Positions 52,739 through 61,768 of a DNA stretch of 64,000 bases are shown here, in pieces. Under the pieces are notes generated by a model. It was not told where the DNA came from. It did not search any database and saw only the letters and a list, made by a program, of their open reading frames with translations. The stretch is from Flaviramulus_B aquimarinus (GTDB lineage: Bacteria; Bacteroidota; Bacteroidia; Flavobacteriales; Flavobacteriaceae). The stretch is taken from contig NZ_BAABJH010000001.1 of the NCBI RefSeq assembly GCF_039543205.1, positions 1,550,001 to 1,614,000 of the forward strand, in the 5' to 3' direction. Within the stretch, counting starts at the first letter, position 1, and each line of letters begins with the position of its first letter. The translations under genes were made by a program, and so were the position numbers.

Positions 52739-54295
52739 CTAACCTTTTGCTATTTTAAGTTTCATTCCTGGTTTTAATTTACTACCACTAATACCGTTCC
52801 AATCTTTTATATTTTGAATAGAAACTCCAGGGAATTTTTGAGAAATGCTCCATAAGGAATCTCCACTTTTAACGGTGTATGTAATTATTTCGCCAGAAAT
52901 GGGTTTTGGTTTTTTTACAGTTTTTGATGATGTTGCAACTGATACTTGAGGTTTTCTAGGGTATATAGTCAGTCGTTGCCCTATTTTTAAATTATTACTT
53001 CTTAACCCGTTCCACCTTTTTATATGACTTACCCTAACACCATATTTTCTAGATATTTTACCAAGATAGTCGCCCGATTTTACCCTGTAGATTACTTTTG
53101 CATCGGCTTCAAAAAACTGAGGCAAGGGTTTTTCGCGTTTATCAAATTCCGCTTTAGCAAAAGCATAGATTTGTTCTTCGTTATTTACAAAATATCCAAT
53201 AACATCTATTGGCAATCGTAACGTATAATTTTCATCTTTAATAAATGGGATAATATCTAATTTATAAGATGGATTTAAAAACTGAAGTTTCTCAATAGGT
53301 GTTCCTGTTGCTTCTGAAACTTGATCAAGGGTTATCATTTGTTTGACTCTAACAGTATCTGTTTCAAAATAAGCAGATTCGGGTTTGTATTTCTTAAAAC
53401 CATGGGCTTCTGCATACTCAAAGATATACATGTTGGCCAAAAAAGCTGGTAAATACCCTGCTGTTTCGCGTGGTAAATAATGCCTGATATTCCAATAATT
53501 TTTATACCCTCCTGAACGACGAATGGCTTTTGAAACGTTACCCGGACCTGAATTGTAAGCTGCTAAAGCCAAATCCCAATCGCCAAAAATCTTATATAAT
53601 CTGGCTAAGTATTTTGCAGCAGCTTCAGTAGATTTTATAGGGTCACTACGTTCATCAACATAACTGCTCACATCCAAACCATACATTTTTCCCGTACTAA
53701 ACATAAATTGCCATAAACCTGTTGCGCCTACTCTAGATTTTGCTCTAGGTTTTAACGCCGACTCCACAATGGCTAAATATTTAACTTCTAAAGGGATATT
53801 GTAGAGGTCTAACTCGCGCTCAAACATGGGAAAGTAAAACGCACTTAAGGTTATTAGTTTTTGAATTGATTTTCTTCTATGTTTTAAATACGATTTTATA
53901 ACACTTTCTAAAGATGGATTATATGCGACATTAAAAGGTGTTCTTGCATCTAGTTCTTTAAGCCTGGCTTTGAGTGTGTCTGTTGGTAATTCTGGATAAT
54001 CAACGGGGTCGAAATTTAATTCTGTTACAGAATTATAAACAGAGTCAAACAGTGTGTTATTATATAATTCCTCATACCATTGCTCGTCTAATTTGTTTGC
54101 AAATTCAATGCCTTCTATTCTTTTTTTTATTGAAGCGCTATCCACTTCAACCTCAATAGATTTTATAGTTTGAGAAACTCCATCAATTAAAGAATCTTTA
54201 ATGGTTTTGTATTGTATAGAAATAGTGTCTTGGTCTTGCGAAAAACAAGTTCCTATATTTAGAAGTAATAAGATTATAAAAAATCGAAAAGCCAT
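52739..54295 (-). CDS. MltD-like lytic transglycosylase with two LysM domains
   Basis: 518 residues. Signal peptide (about 1-19), then the SLT domain (about 165-300) with catalytic Glu in LAIVESALKP, GATGLWQFM and ALAAYNSGPGNV. Two LysM repeats bind peptidoglycan: VKSGDYLGKISRKYGV (about 407-450) and VKSGDSLWSISQKF (about 475-516). It cuts glycan strands to anhydro-muropeptides. Neighbours DUF4837 and, upstream, pgk (79-bp gap) on the same strand. Confidence 0.94.
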   Translation of the reverse strand: MAFRFFIILLLLNIGTCFSQDQDTISIQYKTIKDSLIDGVSQTIKSIEVEVDSASIKKRIEGIEFANKLDEQWYEELYNNTLFDSVYNSVTELNFDPVDYPELPTDTLKARLKELDARTPFNVAYNPSLESVIKSYLKHRRKSIQKLITLSAFYFPMFERELDLYNIPLEVKYLAIVESALKPRAKSRVGATGLWQFMFSTGKMYGLDVSSYVDERSDPIKSTEAAAKYLARLYKIFGDWDLALAAYNSGPGNVSKAIRRSGGYKNYWNIRHYLPRETAGYLPAFLANMYIFEYAEAHGFKKYKPESAYFETDTVRVKQMITLDQVSEATGTPIEKLQFLNPSYKLDIIPFIKDENYTLRLPIDVIGYFVNNEEQIYAFAKAEFDKREKPLPQFFEADAKVIYRVKSGDYLGKISRKYGVRVSHIKRWNGLRSNNLKIGQRLTIYPRKPQVSVATSSKTVKKPKPISGEIITYTVKSGDSLWSISQKFPGVSIQNIKDWNGISGSKLKPGMKLKIAKG

Positions 54296-54374
54296 AAAAT
54301 CAATTCAGTTGGTTATTGAACGATGTTATGGCTAAATTCGTATTTTTATAATGAATTTGAAAACTTATTTCAAA

Positions 54375-55562
54375 TTATTCCAATATAGCAGCAATACCGG
54401 GCAATGTTTTTCCTTCTAAACTTTCAAGCATGGCGCCACCTCCAGTACTTACGTAGCTTACTTTTTCTTCAAAACCAAATTGTTTTACAGCAGCAACAGA
54501 ATCGCCACCACCAACTAATGAAAACGCTCCGTTTTTAGTAGCTTCAGCAATAGAGTTTCCTAATTCAATGGTTCCGCCAGCAAAACTTTCCATTTCAAAA
54601 ACGCCTAATGGACCGTTCCAAAGGATGGTTTTAGATGCCATGACAACATTATGAAATTGTGCTCTAGATTTCGGTCCAGCATCAACACCTTCCCAGCCAT
54701 CAGGAATTTCATTAATGTCAAGAATCTGTGTATTGGCATCATTACTAAAATCATCAGCTGCAATAGTATCTACTGGAATATGTATTTGAACGTTTTTTGC
54801 TTTTGCTTGTTTTAAAATATCTAAGGCTAAAGGCATTTTATCATCTTCACAAATTGAATTTCCAATGTTTCCGCCTTGTGCTTTTACAAAGGTAAATGCC
54901 ATTCCGCCTCCAATAATTAAGTGATCTACTTTATCAAGAATATTTTCTATAATGGTAATTTTTGAAGATACTTTTGCACCACCAAGAATTGCTAAAACAG
55001 GTTTTTCACCTGTTTCCATAACTTTCTTAATACTGTCAATTTCTTGGGCTAATAAACTACCAAAGCATTTTTTGCCTTCAAAAAACTGAGCCACTATTGT
55101 TGTAGATGCATGCGCTCTATGAGCTGTTCCAAAAGCATCATTTACATAAATATCACCTAATTTTGATAATTTTTCAGCAAACCCAACATCACCAGCTGTT
55201 TCTTCTTTATAAAACCTTAAATTTTCTAACAATAAAATTTGTCCTGGTTCTAAACTTGCTGCTACAGCTTCAACATCTGCGCCAATACAATCTGCAACTG
55301 TTTTTACTTCTACGCCTAAAATATCTTCTACTTTGGATGCAATGTGTTTTAATGAAAACTCATCTTGAAACCCTTTTGGACGCCCTAAATGCGACATCAA
55401 AATACAGCTTCCACCGTCTTCTAAAATCTTAATAATGGTTGGTTTTGCAGATACAATTCTTGTTGCATCGGTAACTTCAAAATTTTCATTTAAAGGCACA
55501 TTAAAATCTACACGGATTAATGCTTTTTTATTTTCAAAATTAAAATCATTTAGAGTCTTCAT
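54375..55562 (-). CDS. pgk: Phosphoglycerate kinase
   Basis: 395 residues from the ATG at 55562 (MKTLNDFNFENKKALIRVDF), preferred over an in-frame start nine codons upstream because it gives the family N-terminus. Seen: RVDFNVPLN, SHLGRPKG, the GGAKVSSKI stretch, and the C-terminal GGGDSVAAVKQFG. It makes ATP in glycolysis and the reverse in gluconeogenesis. Single-copy core gene, complete. Confidence 0.97.
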   Translation of the reverse strand: MKTLNDFNFENKKALIRVDFNVPLNENFEVTDATRIVSAKPTIIKILEDGGSCILMSHLGRPKGFQDEFSLKHIASKVEDILGVEVKTVADCIGADVEAVAASLEPGQILLLENLRFYKEETAGDVGFAEKLSKLGDIYVNDAFGTAHRAHASTTIVAQFFEGKKCFGSLLAQEIDSIKKVMETGEKPVLAILGGAKVSSKITIIENILDKVDHLIIGGGMAFTFVKAQGGNIGNSICEDDKMPLALDILKQAKAKNVQIHIPVDTIAADDFSNDANTQILDINEIPDGWEGVDAGPKSRAQFHNVVMASKTILWNGPLGVFEMESFAGGTIELGNSIAEATKNGAFSLVGGGDSVAAVKQFGFEEKVSYVSTGGGAMLESLEGKTLPGIAAILE

Positions 55563-55588
55563 TCTTATCAATTTAATGGATTGTTCCA

Positions 55589-55596
55589 CAAATGTA
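55589..55596 (-). promoter_or_regulatory. Putative -7 element for pgk
   Basis: CAAATGTA on the plus strand is TACATTTG on the minus strand (TAnnTTTG), 26 bp before the pgk ATG. No -33 TTG at the right distance, so moderate support only. Confidence 0.4.
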
Positions 55597-55671
55597 ACTA
55601 ATTAAAAAGCTATTTAAAATGTGTTTTTTAACGAAAACGATGTAGGTGGCAAAGATTTTTAAAAAACATTG

Positions 55672-56742
55672 CTAATTATCACTGTCTGGAAGAAAGCCTG
55701 AGTCGACAAGAAGAATTAGCTCTTTAATATTTACCGAAATAGCAGCGGCTAAATTCTTTTTAAAAAGCCATTTCATAAGGATTCCAAAAGGTTTAAAATC
55801 GGCATAGACTTCTATACTTAATTTTGTAAATCCATCCATAGTTTCCTCTAAAACAAAATAACTATTTACACGTTTTGTAAATGGTATATTTGTAGTGGAT
55901 TCTCCATAAACCAACTGGTTACTTTTTACGTCTTTAACCACTGTGGTTTGTTCTATTTCCTGATTTTTATTGACTAAACATTTATGCTTTTGTCCGGCTC
56001 GATTTACTTTATTTTTTTCATATTCTAGTCTGTCAACACCTTTTGTCCAAAGCAACCTGTAATCAAAATTACTAATAACTTCATATAAATCTATGGCAGC
56101 AATCTTAAGTGTTTCTGTTTCAGAAAACAATACATGCTTTGGAACATCATCTGGTATTGGATGTATTTCAGGTAGCTGTTGCTTTAAATAATCCAGTTCG
56201 TTATAGCTATAAACAATGCTTCCAAAATCGTAGATAGCTTCCATTGTATTGGCGCTATTTTCTTCATCGAGAGGCAAAATAGTTTCAGTAAAAAGTGCAT
56301 ATTCTTCAACTGGCACTTCATTTTTTAATAATCGATGGACTTGTATGACATGGCTCCCATACGGTTTTTTTGTTTTCTTTACTTCAATAAATTCAATATC
56401 ACCATAGTGCACGACAAACTTTATTTTTAAATTATATGCTGAAGAACAAGCACTGCAATAACAAATACGTTGATACTCATAACGTTTTAAATGGGTATGA
56501 AATGCAACATACATAGCCTGTATTTGTTGCTCAATATCACCAACATTTACTTGGTCTTCAATTTTATAAAGAAACAATGCATCGCCTTCAATTTCAGCCA
56601 ACTCTAAGCCCATATTGTTACTGTCTATTAGTAATTCCAATAGCTCAGAAATAATATGCCGACTATGGTTTATATGGGTATGATGAACAAATTCTGTAAA
56701 ACCTGAAATATCAGGAATAAAAAGAATGGCCTTTTGAATCAT
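55672..56742 (-). CDS. DUF2652 family protein (cyclase-like N-terminus)
   Basis: 356 residues. The opening LFIPDISGFTEFVHHTH and EIEGDALFLYK resemble the class III nucleotide cyclase fold of DUF2652 (ISGFT and GDA motifs). A CYCSACSSA pair of cysteines follows at about residue 98. The C-terminal part (about 200-350) looks like an SRPBCC/START-like ligand-binding domain. Cyclase activity is not shown for this family. Monocistronic or just upstream of pgk (109-bp gap). Confidence 0.82.
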   Translation of the reverse strand: MIQKAILFIPDISGFTEFVHHTHINHSRHIISELLELLIDSNNMGLELAEIEGDALFLYKIEDQVNVGDIEQQIQAMYVAFHTHLKRYEYQRICYCSACSSAYNLKIKFVVHYGDIEFIEVKKTKKPYGSHVIQVHRLLKNEVPVEEYALFTETILPLDEENSANTMEAIYDFGSIVYSYNELDYLKQQLPEIHPIPDDVPKHVLFSETETLKIAAIDLYEVISNFDYRLLWTKGVDRLEYEKNKVNRAGQKHKCLVNKNQEIEQTTVVKDVKSNQLVYGESTTNIPFTKRVNSYFVLEETMDGFTKLSIEVYADFKPFGILMKWLFKKNLAAAISVNIKELILLVDSGFLPDSDN

Positions 56743-56837
56743 TTTGTTTTTGTAGCTAGTTTGTGCTTATAAAAATAAGTCGATTTATCTTTTATTTGTT
56801 ACAAGATAATGTTAAAAACAAAAAGTATATTTGTTTC

Positions 56838-57992
56838 ATGCTTTTTGAAGATATTTTAGGGCAAAACCATATTAAAAATCATTTAACGCAAAGTGTAGAT
56901 AATGGTAGAATTCCGCATGCGCAGTTATTTGTTGGCAATGAGGGTTCTGGCACATTACCTATGGCTTTGGCTTATGCCCAATATATTCTATGTTCTAATT
57001 CTGATGGTGAGAATAATTCAGGAAGCGACGCCTGTAACTTAAAATTTAAAAATTTCTCGCATCCTGATTTACATTTTGCTTTTCCTGTAACGACAAGTAA
57101 TAAGGTAAAAAGCAAGCCTGTTTCGAGTTTTTACTTAGAGGAGTGGCGACAATTGTTAAACGAGCAACCTTATGGAAATTTATTTGATTGGTACAAACTC
57201 CTTGGTGTTGACAATAAGCAAGGCCAAATTGGTGTTGATGAAGCTCATGATATTGTAAAGGCACTAACCCTTAAATCTTATGAAGGTGGCTATAAAGTCA
57301 TGTTAATTTGGATGGCAGAAAAAATGAATACGGCCTGCGCCAATAAGCTTTTAAAGCTTATTGAAGAACCTCCAAATAAAACCGTTTTTATCTTAATTGC
57401 TGAAGATGAAGAGCAACTAATTAATACCATTCGTTCGCGCTGCCAAATATTACATTTTCCGCCATTGGCAGAAGACGTTATAAAAACAGCTTTAGTAAAA
57501 CAGTTTAATATAGATATTGGTGTAGCTACAAAAATTGCGCATCAGTCCAACGGAAATTATAATAAAGCCTGCGATTTGGTATATCAAGACTCTGAAGATA
57601 TTCAGTTTGAAACTTGGTTTATTTTCTGGATACGTAGTGCTTTTAAAGCTAAAGGCAACAAAGCGGCTATTCACGACTTAATTTCTTGGAGTGAAGATAT
57701 TGCTAAAACAGGGCGTGAAACTCAAAAGCAATTTCTAAACTTTTGTTTGGATTTTTTCCGTCAAGCGTTACTATTGAATTATAATGCTACTGATTTAGTT
57801 TTTTTTGAACCTAAAACCGAAAAATTTAAACTTGAAAATTTTGCGCCTTTTGTACACGGCAATAATATTATGGATATTAGCAATGAATTGCAAGATGCTA
57901 TTTATCATATTGAACGCAATGGAAATTCTAAGATTATCTTAACGGACCTTTCCATTAAGTTAACACGCTTGCTTCATAAAAAGGCAGAATAA
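56838..57992 (+). CDS. holB: DNA polymerase III delta' subunit
   Basis: 384 residues starting at the ATG at 56838 (MLFEDILGQNHIKNHL, the typical opening). Earlier in-frame ATGs would add 25 atypical residues. The AAA+ clamp-loader fold shows the sensor segment LLKLIEEPPNKTVFIL and the IRSRCQILHFPPL motif. It lacks a full Walker A (VGNEGSGTLPMA), as expected for the non-ATPase delta' subunit. It loads the sliding clamp with the gamma complex. Divergent from DUF2652. Confidence 0.93.
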   Translation: MLFEDILGQNHIKNHLTQSVDNGRIPHAQLFVGNEGSGTLPMALAYAQYILCSNSDGENNSGSDACNLKFKNFSHPDLHFAFPVTTSNKVKSKPVSSFYLEEWRQLLNEQPYGNLFDWYKLLGVDNKQGQIGVDEAHDIVKALTLKSYEGGYKVMLIWMAEKMNTACANKLLKLIEEPPNKTVFILIAEDEEQLINTIRSRCQILHFPPLAEDVIKTALVKQFNIDIGVATKIAHQSNGNYNKACDLVYQDSEDIQFETWFIFWIRSAFKAKGNKAAIHDLISWSEDIAKTGRETQKQFLNFCLDFFRQALLLNYNATDLVFFEPKTEKFKLENFAPFVHGNNIMDISNELQDAIYHIERNGNSKIILTDLSIKLTRLLHKKAE

Positions 57993-57999
57993 TTTCAAT

Positions 58000-58032
58000 A
58001 AAAAAACGCTTATTTTAAGTTTAAAACAAGCG
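58000..58032 (-). terminator. Intrinsic terminator downstream of the OmpH-like gene
   Basis: Stem CGCTTATTTTAA (58007-58018) with TTAAAACAAGCG (58021-58032), one mismatch in 12. On the minus strand it is followed by a T-rich run (plus-strand As 58001-58006). It lies between two convergent genes; the T-tract orientation suits the minus-strand OmpH-like gene. Confidence 0.75.
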
Positions 58033-58067
58033 CTTAATGTTCTGTAAATCAATAACTTACTACTTAG

Positions 58068-58598
58068 TTACTTTTCTTTATTGTATTCAGCATTTAACGC
58101 ATCCAAAATAGTTTGTGTTAAATCGCTTTGCTCTGCGCCATACATAACTGTTGCAGCTGCATCACTGGTTCCTAATATATAGTTGTATCCATTGGCTTTT
58201 CCGTAGTCACTAACAAAATCTTTAACCTTAACAATAACCGAGTCAATCTCAGATTGAAAAGCTTGTGTTAATTGTTGTTGCTCGAATTGCATTTGCTGTT
58301 GCAATTGCTGTTGTTTTTGTTGTAAACCACCCATAAGCTCTTCGGCTTTCTTTCTATTACTTCTTGCTAATCGTTGTGCTTCGGCTTGTCCTTTTTGTGC
58401 TTCGGCTTGAAATGCTTGCCCTATGCTATCTGCTCTTTTTCTAAAAGCTTCTTCTTTTGCTTGAAATCTAGTTTCTAAATCTTTCTTTTCTTGAAAATCG
58501 TTAATAACGGTTCCGTTATCTATAAAACCAATTTTATTTGGTTTTTCACATGATGCTAATACAAGCATCGCTAAGGCAACATAAATTATGTTTTTCAT
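58068..58598 (-). CDS. OmpH/Skp-like periplasmic chaperone lipoprotein
   Basis: 176 residues. Signal ending LASC (Cys17), then a long coiled coil (about 40-125) rich in Gln, Glu and Lys (for example LQQKQQQLQQQM), and the C-terminal FVSDYGKANGYNYILG typical of OmpH/Skp. Skp proteins hold outer-membrane proteins in the periplasm; here a lipid anchor is predicted, unlike soluble E. coli Skp. Monocistronic, with its own terminator. Confidence 0.9.
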   Translation of the reverse strand: MKNIIYVALAMLVLASCEKPNKIGFIDNGTVINDFQEKKDLETRFQAKEEAFRKRADSIGQAFQAEAQKGQAEAQRLARSNRKKAEELMGGLQQKQQQLQQQMQFEQQQLTQAFQSEIDSVIVKVKDFVSDYGKANGYNYILGTSDAAATVMYGAEQSDLTQTILDALNAEYNKEK

Positions 58599-58647
58599 CT
58601 GATTTTTTATTTGTTGATTGTTTTTTTCCTGATTTTTTAAATCCGAA

Positions 58648-58655
58648 CAAATGTA
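58648..58655 (-). promoter_or_regulatory. Putative -7 element for the OmpH-like gene
   Basis: CAAATGTA on the plus strand (minus-strand TACATTTG) matches TAnnTTTG, 49 bp upstream of the start codon. No clear -33. The rest of the gap 58656-58851 shows no gene. Confidence 0.4.
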
Positions 58656-58851
58656 ATGAAGTAAGCTTTAAAATGATGCGAAATTATTCTGATTTTAACA
58701 TATAATGAATTCTTATAACAAAAACAGGAACATATAATTAATTTCTATTAAAAACGAGTGCGTTTAAGACGATTTAAAGCACTTATAAAAATTGTTAGCA
58801 TATTTGTATTTATAGAGAGAGAACATTCAAACAAGCGCTTAAGAGGTGTTT

Positions 58852-59712
58852 TTAACTGTTTTTAATGATGTAAATTAAAGATGAAGCCTCTTTTGAACGA
58901 AGTGCTTTAATATTTGAAAGGAGTCCAATCCAAAACCCTTTTACAGGATTCATTTTTCCAGACTTGTATTTTTCTGAAAGCAGACTAACATAAAAAGCAT
59001 CAAACCACATGGGCATAACTTTTATAACTTCCAAGGATTGTTTATCCATTAATTTGGAAATAGACATTTTATTAAAATGCCATAAATGTCTTGGTACATC
59101 ATAAGCCGCCCAAAACTGTTTATAATGTTTTGCATCATAACTTTTATAATTTGGTACAGCTATAATTAAAGTGCCTTTAGGTTTAAGCAGCTTTTTAAAA
59201 ACAGCCATATGGTCTTCTAAATTCGGTAAATGTTCTAATACATGCCAAAGCGTAATGATATCAAAACTATTCGATTTAAACTTTAATAATTGTTCTATTT
59301 CAAAAATCGAATTATTCGTTTTTCTATTGGCAATACGCCTTGCTTGTTCGTTTGGCTCAATTCCTGAAACCGTCCAATTATTTTTCTGCGCGATTTGTAA
59401 AAAATCACCTGTTCCGCAACCTATATCTAGAAGATTTTTATCATTTGAAGCAAAAGCATTGATTAAGCTTAATTTCTTTTTAAGGGAGATTGTTCTAACT
59501 ATATGATAGACTTTTTCAAATAGATTTCTTTTCGAATCTGTATGCGAAATGTAGTCTTCACTTTTATAATATTCAGCTAATTTATCTGAAGATGGTTGTG
59601 GCGTGGTTTCCAGAAAACCGTATTCTGAATTCTGAATTAACTCAAACACTTCCTCTGAAACGGAGTGGTCTTTTATTTTTAAACGGATATGATTTAGGTT
59701 TTTGCTTGCCAC
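58852..59712 (-). CDS. Class I SAM-dependent methyltransferase
   Basis: 286 residues. Motif I is NLLDIGCGTGDF (93-104), followed by ITLWHVLEHLPN and the post-motif VPNYKSYDAKHYKQFWAAYD. This is the Methyltransf_23 style with an N-terminal substrate-recognition stretch (FLETTPQPSSDKLAEYY). The acceptor is unknown; similar proteins act in glycan or lipid pathways. It starts with GTG (CAC at 59710-59712) because no ATG is available near the N-terminus. A parS-type site and a repeat lie just upstream. Confidence 0.86.
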   Translation of the reverse strand: MASKNLNHIRLKIKDHSVSEEVFELIQNSEYGFLETTPQPSSDKLAEYYKSEDYISHTDSKRNLFEKVYHIVRTISLKKKLSLINAFASNDKNLLDIGCGTGDFLQIAQKNNWTVSGIEPNEQARRIANRKTNNSIFEIEQLLKFKSNSFDIITLWHVLEHLPNLEDHMAVFKKLLKPKGTLIIAVPNYKSYDAKHYKQFWAAYDVPRHLWHFNKMSISKLMDKQSLEVIKVMPMWFDAFYVSLLSEKYKSGKMNPVKGFWIGLLSNIKALRSKEASSLIYIIKNS

Positions 59713-59742
59713 GGATAATAAATAAAAATTTACTTTTTAAAA

Positions 59743-59770
59743 GACCTTTCGACTATGCCCAAGGTAATGC
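59743..59770. repeat. Degenerate copy of dispersed flavobacterial repeat
   Basis: GACCTTTCGACTATGCCCAAGG resembles the element at 8194-8260 on the other strand, sharing a CGACT..GC.CAAG core. It lies in the gap between the methyltransferase and mnmG, 10 bp before the parS-type palindrome. Confidence 0.45.
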
Positions 59771-59780
59771 ATAAATTAAA

Positions 59781-59796
59781 TGTTCCACGTGGAACG
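59781..59796. promoter_or_regulatory. parS-type partition site 1 (ParB binding)
   Basis: TGTTCCACGTGGAACG holds the 14-bp perfect palindrome GTTCCACGTGGAAC (59782-59795). It matches the parS consensus type (TGTTNCACGTGAAACA) with the G/C variant seen in Bacteroidetes. It lies between the methyltransferase start and the mnmG stop. A second copy is at 61709-61724. Confidence 0.75.
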
Positions 59797-59814
59797 TTTT
59801 TAAAACTCGTTCAA

Positions 59815-61686
59815 TTAACGTCCCATATAAACCAATAGAACAGAAATATCATTTGGAGAAACTCCGCTAATCCTTGATGCTTGAGAAACGGTAGTTGGTT
59901 GAATTTTTTTTAATTTTTCACGTGCTTCAAAACTCATGGATTTAATTTGCGAGTAGTCAAAATTCTCTGGTATTTTTACATACTCTAACCTTGTCAGCTT
60001 ATCCGCATTATTCTTTTCCTTGGCTATGTACCCAGCATATTTTACTTGTATTTCTGTTTGTTCAATGACTTCTCTATCTAGGTTGTTTTCTTGTATATAG
60101 GATTCAACACTGTCTACTTTTCTAACATCTTCCATTTCAATATTTGGCCTAGCAAATACTTTAAAAAGCTTACCGGATTGTTTTACTGGTGATGAGTTTT
60201 TAGCTTCTAAAACAGGATTTATTTCCTCGGGCTTAACACTCTGCGTTTCAAAAAAGCTCACAAACTTTTCAGCAGCATCATGTTTCTCTTCCATACGCTT
60301 TAAACGCTTTTCTGAAGCTATTCCAAGTTCAAATCCTTTTGGTGTTAATCTTAAATCGGCATTGTCTTGACGTAATAGGGTTCTGTATTCTGCTCGTGAC
60401 GTGAACATACGATAAGGCTCCTCTGTGCCTTTAGTGATTAAATCGTCTACTAAAACTCCTATATATGCTTCGTCTCTTTTTAAAGTGAACGCCTCCTTGT
60501 CTTGAACTTTTAAGCTCGCGTTTATTCCAGCCATTAAACCTTGTGAAGCCGCTTCTTCATATCCAGTTGTCCCATTAATTTGTCCAGCAAAATACAAGCC
60601 TTCAACTAACTTGGTTTCCAAAGTATGTTTTAATTGCGTTGGCGGAAAATAATCATACTCAATAGCATAACCTGGTCTAAAAAACTTAACGTTTTCAAAA
60701 CCAACTACGGAACGTAATGCTTTAAATTGAACATCTTCTGGAAGTGATGTTGAAAACCCATTGACATAAACCTCACAGGTATTCCAGCCTTCTGGCTCTA
60801 TGAATAATTGATGTCGGTCTTTATCAGCAAACCGATTGATTTTATCTTCTATAGACGGACAATATCTTGGCCCCAAACTTTTAATCCTACCATTAAACAT
60901 GGGCGACCGATCAAACCCTTCTCGAAGCAAATCATGTACCTCAAGGCTGGTATACGTCATATGACATGCACGTTGATTTTCTAATGGTTTTGTAGTATCT
61001 AAATATGAAAACTTCTCGGGATTATCATCTCCTGGTTGTACTATCATTTTAGAATAATCCAAAGAGCGTCCATCTACTCTTGGCGGTGTTCCAGTTTTCA
61101 TTCTTCCGGAATCAAAACCTAAATCAACAAGTTGTTCTGTAATTCCTGTTGCTGCACGCTCTCCCGCTCTACCGCCTCCAAAATTCTTGTCGCCTATATG
61201 GATTAACCCATTTAAAAATGTGCCATTTGTTAGAACAACAGACTTGGCTTTTATTTGAATTCCTAAAGAGGTTTTTACGCCGACAACTTTATCTTTTTCA
61301 ATCAATAATCCAGAAACCATTTCTTGGTAGAAATCAAGATTAGGTGTGCCTTCTAAAAGCAACCTCCAATCTTCTGCAAAACGCATTCTATCACTTTGCA
61401 CTCTTGGGCTCCACATAGCGGGTCCTTTAGATTTGTTGAGCATTTTAAACTGAATGGCCGAAGTATCGGAAACTATACCACTATACCCACCAAGGGCGTC
61501 AATTTCACGAACAATTTGTCCTTTTGCAATACCGCCCATAGCAGGGTTGCAAGACATTTGTGCAATGTTCTGTAAGTTCATGGTAACAAGTAGTGTTTTG
61601 CTTCCCATGTTTGCAGCAGCGGCAGCAGCTTCACTTCCTGCGTGACCTGCTCCAACAACTATAACATCATATACTTCGTTAAACAT
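59815..61686 (-). CDS. mnmG: tRNA uridine-5-carboxymethylaminomethyl modification enzyme
   Basis: 623 residues. FAD-binding GAGHAGSEAAAAAA at the N-terminus, the SCNPAMGGIAKG motif, and GTPPRVDGRSLDY and ATGYEEAASQGL-type segments (seen as TTGYEEAASQGL). The C-terminal helical part contains ISGVSPNDISVLLVYMGR. With MnmE it modifies the wobble uridine of several tRNAs. Complete. It is flanked by two parS-type sites, one of which lies in its leader. Confidence 0.97.
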   Translation of the reverse strand: MFNEVYDVIVVGAGHAGSEAAAAAANMGSKTLLVTMNLQNIAQMSCNPAMGGIAKGQIVREIDALGGYSGIVSDTSAIQFKMLNKSKGPAMWSPRVQSDRMRFAEDWRLLLEGTPNLDFYQEMVSGLLIEKDKVVGVKTSLGIQIKAKSVVLTNGTFLNGLIHIGDKNFGGGRAGERAATGITEQLVDLGFDSGRMKTGTPPRVDGRSLDYSKMIVQPGDDNPEKFSYLDTTKPLENQRACHMTYTSLEVHDLLREGFDRSPMFNGRIKSLGPRYCPSIEDKINRFADKDRHQLFIEPEGWNTCEVYVNGFSTSLPEDVQFKALRSVVGFENVKFFRPGYAIEYDYFPPTQLKHTLETKLVEGLYFAGQINGTTGYEEAASQGLMAGINASLKVQDKEAFTLKRDEAYIGVLVDDLITKGTEEPYRMFTSRAEYRTLLRQDNADLRLTPKGFELGIASEKRLKRMEEKHDAAEKFVSFFETQSVKPEEINPVLEAKNSSPVKQSGKLFKVFARPNIEMEDVRKVDSVESYIQENNLDREVIEQTEIQVKYAGYIAKEKNNADKLTRLEYVKIPENFDYSQIKSMSFEAREKLKKIQPTTVSQASRISGVSPNDISVLLVYMGR

Positions 61687-61708
61687 AGCTATTCTTTTTC
61701 AAAAAACA

Positions 61709-61724
61709 TGTTCCACGTGGAACA
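61709..61724. promoter_or_regulatory. parS-type partition site 2 (ParB binding)
   Basis: TGTTCCACGTGGAACA, a perfect 16-bp palindrome, starting 22 bp upstream of the mnmG start codon and between that codon and the predicted mnmG -7 element. ParB spreading here could influence mnmG transcription. Confidence 0.8.
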
Positions 61725-61743
61725 ATTCAATAATTTGAGTTTG

Positions 61744-61751
61744 CAAATATA
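61744..61751 (-). promoter_or_regulatory. Putative -7 element for mnmG
   Basis: CAAATATA on the plus strand (minus-strand TATATTTG) fits TAnnTTTG, 57 bp before the mnmG ATG. No clear -33 TTG is visible. The parS site lies between it and the gene. Confidence 0.4.
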
Positions 61752-61768
61752 CGTTGAATTCTTTAATC

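Noticed and set aside
55106..55432. 108-residue plus-strand frame, Leu/Gln/His-rich
   Set aside because: Shadow of pgk in another frame; composition is typical for antisense of an AT-rich gene.
59592..59774. 60-residue plus-strand frame ending in FDYAQGNA
   Set aside because: The tail is the translated dispersed repeat; such endings are a known artefact of these elements, and the rest is antisense to the methyltransferase.
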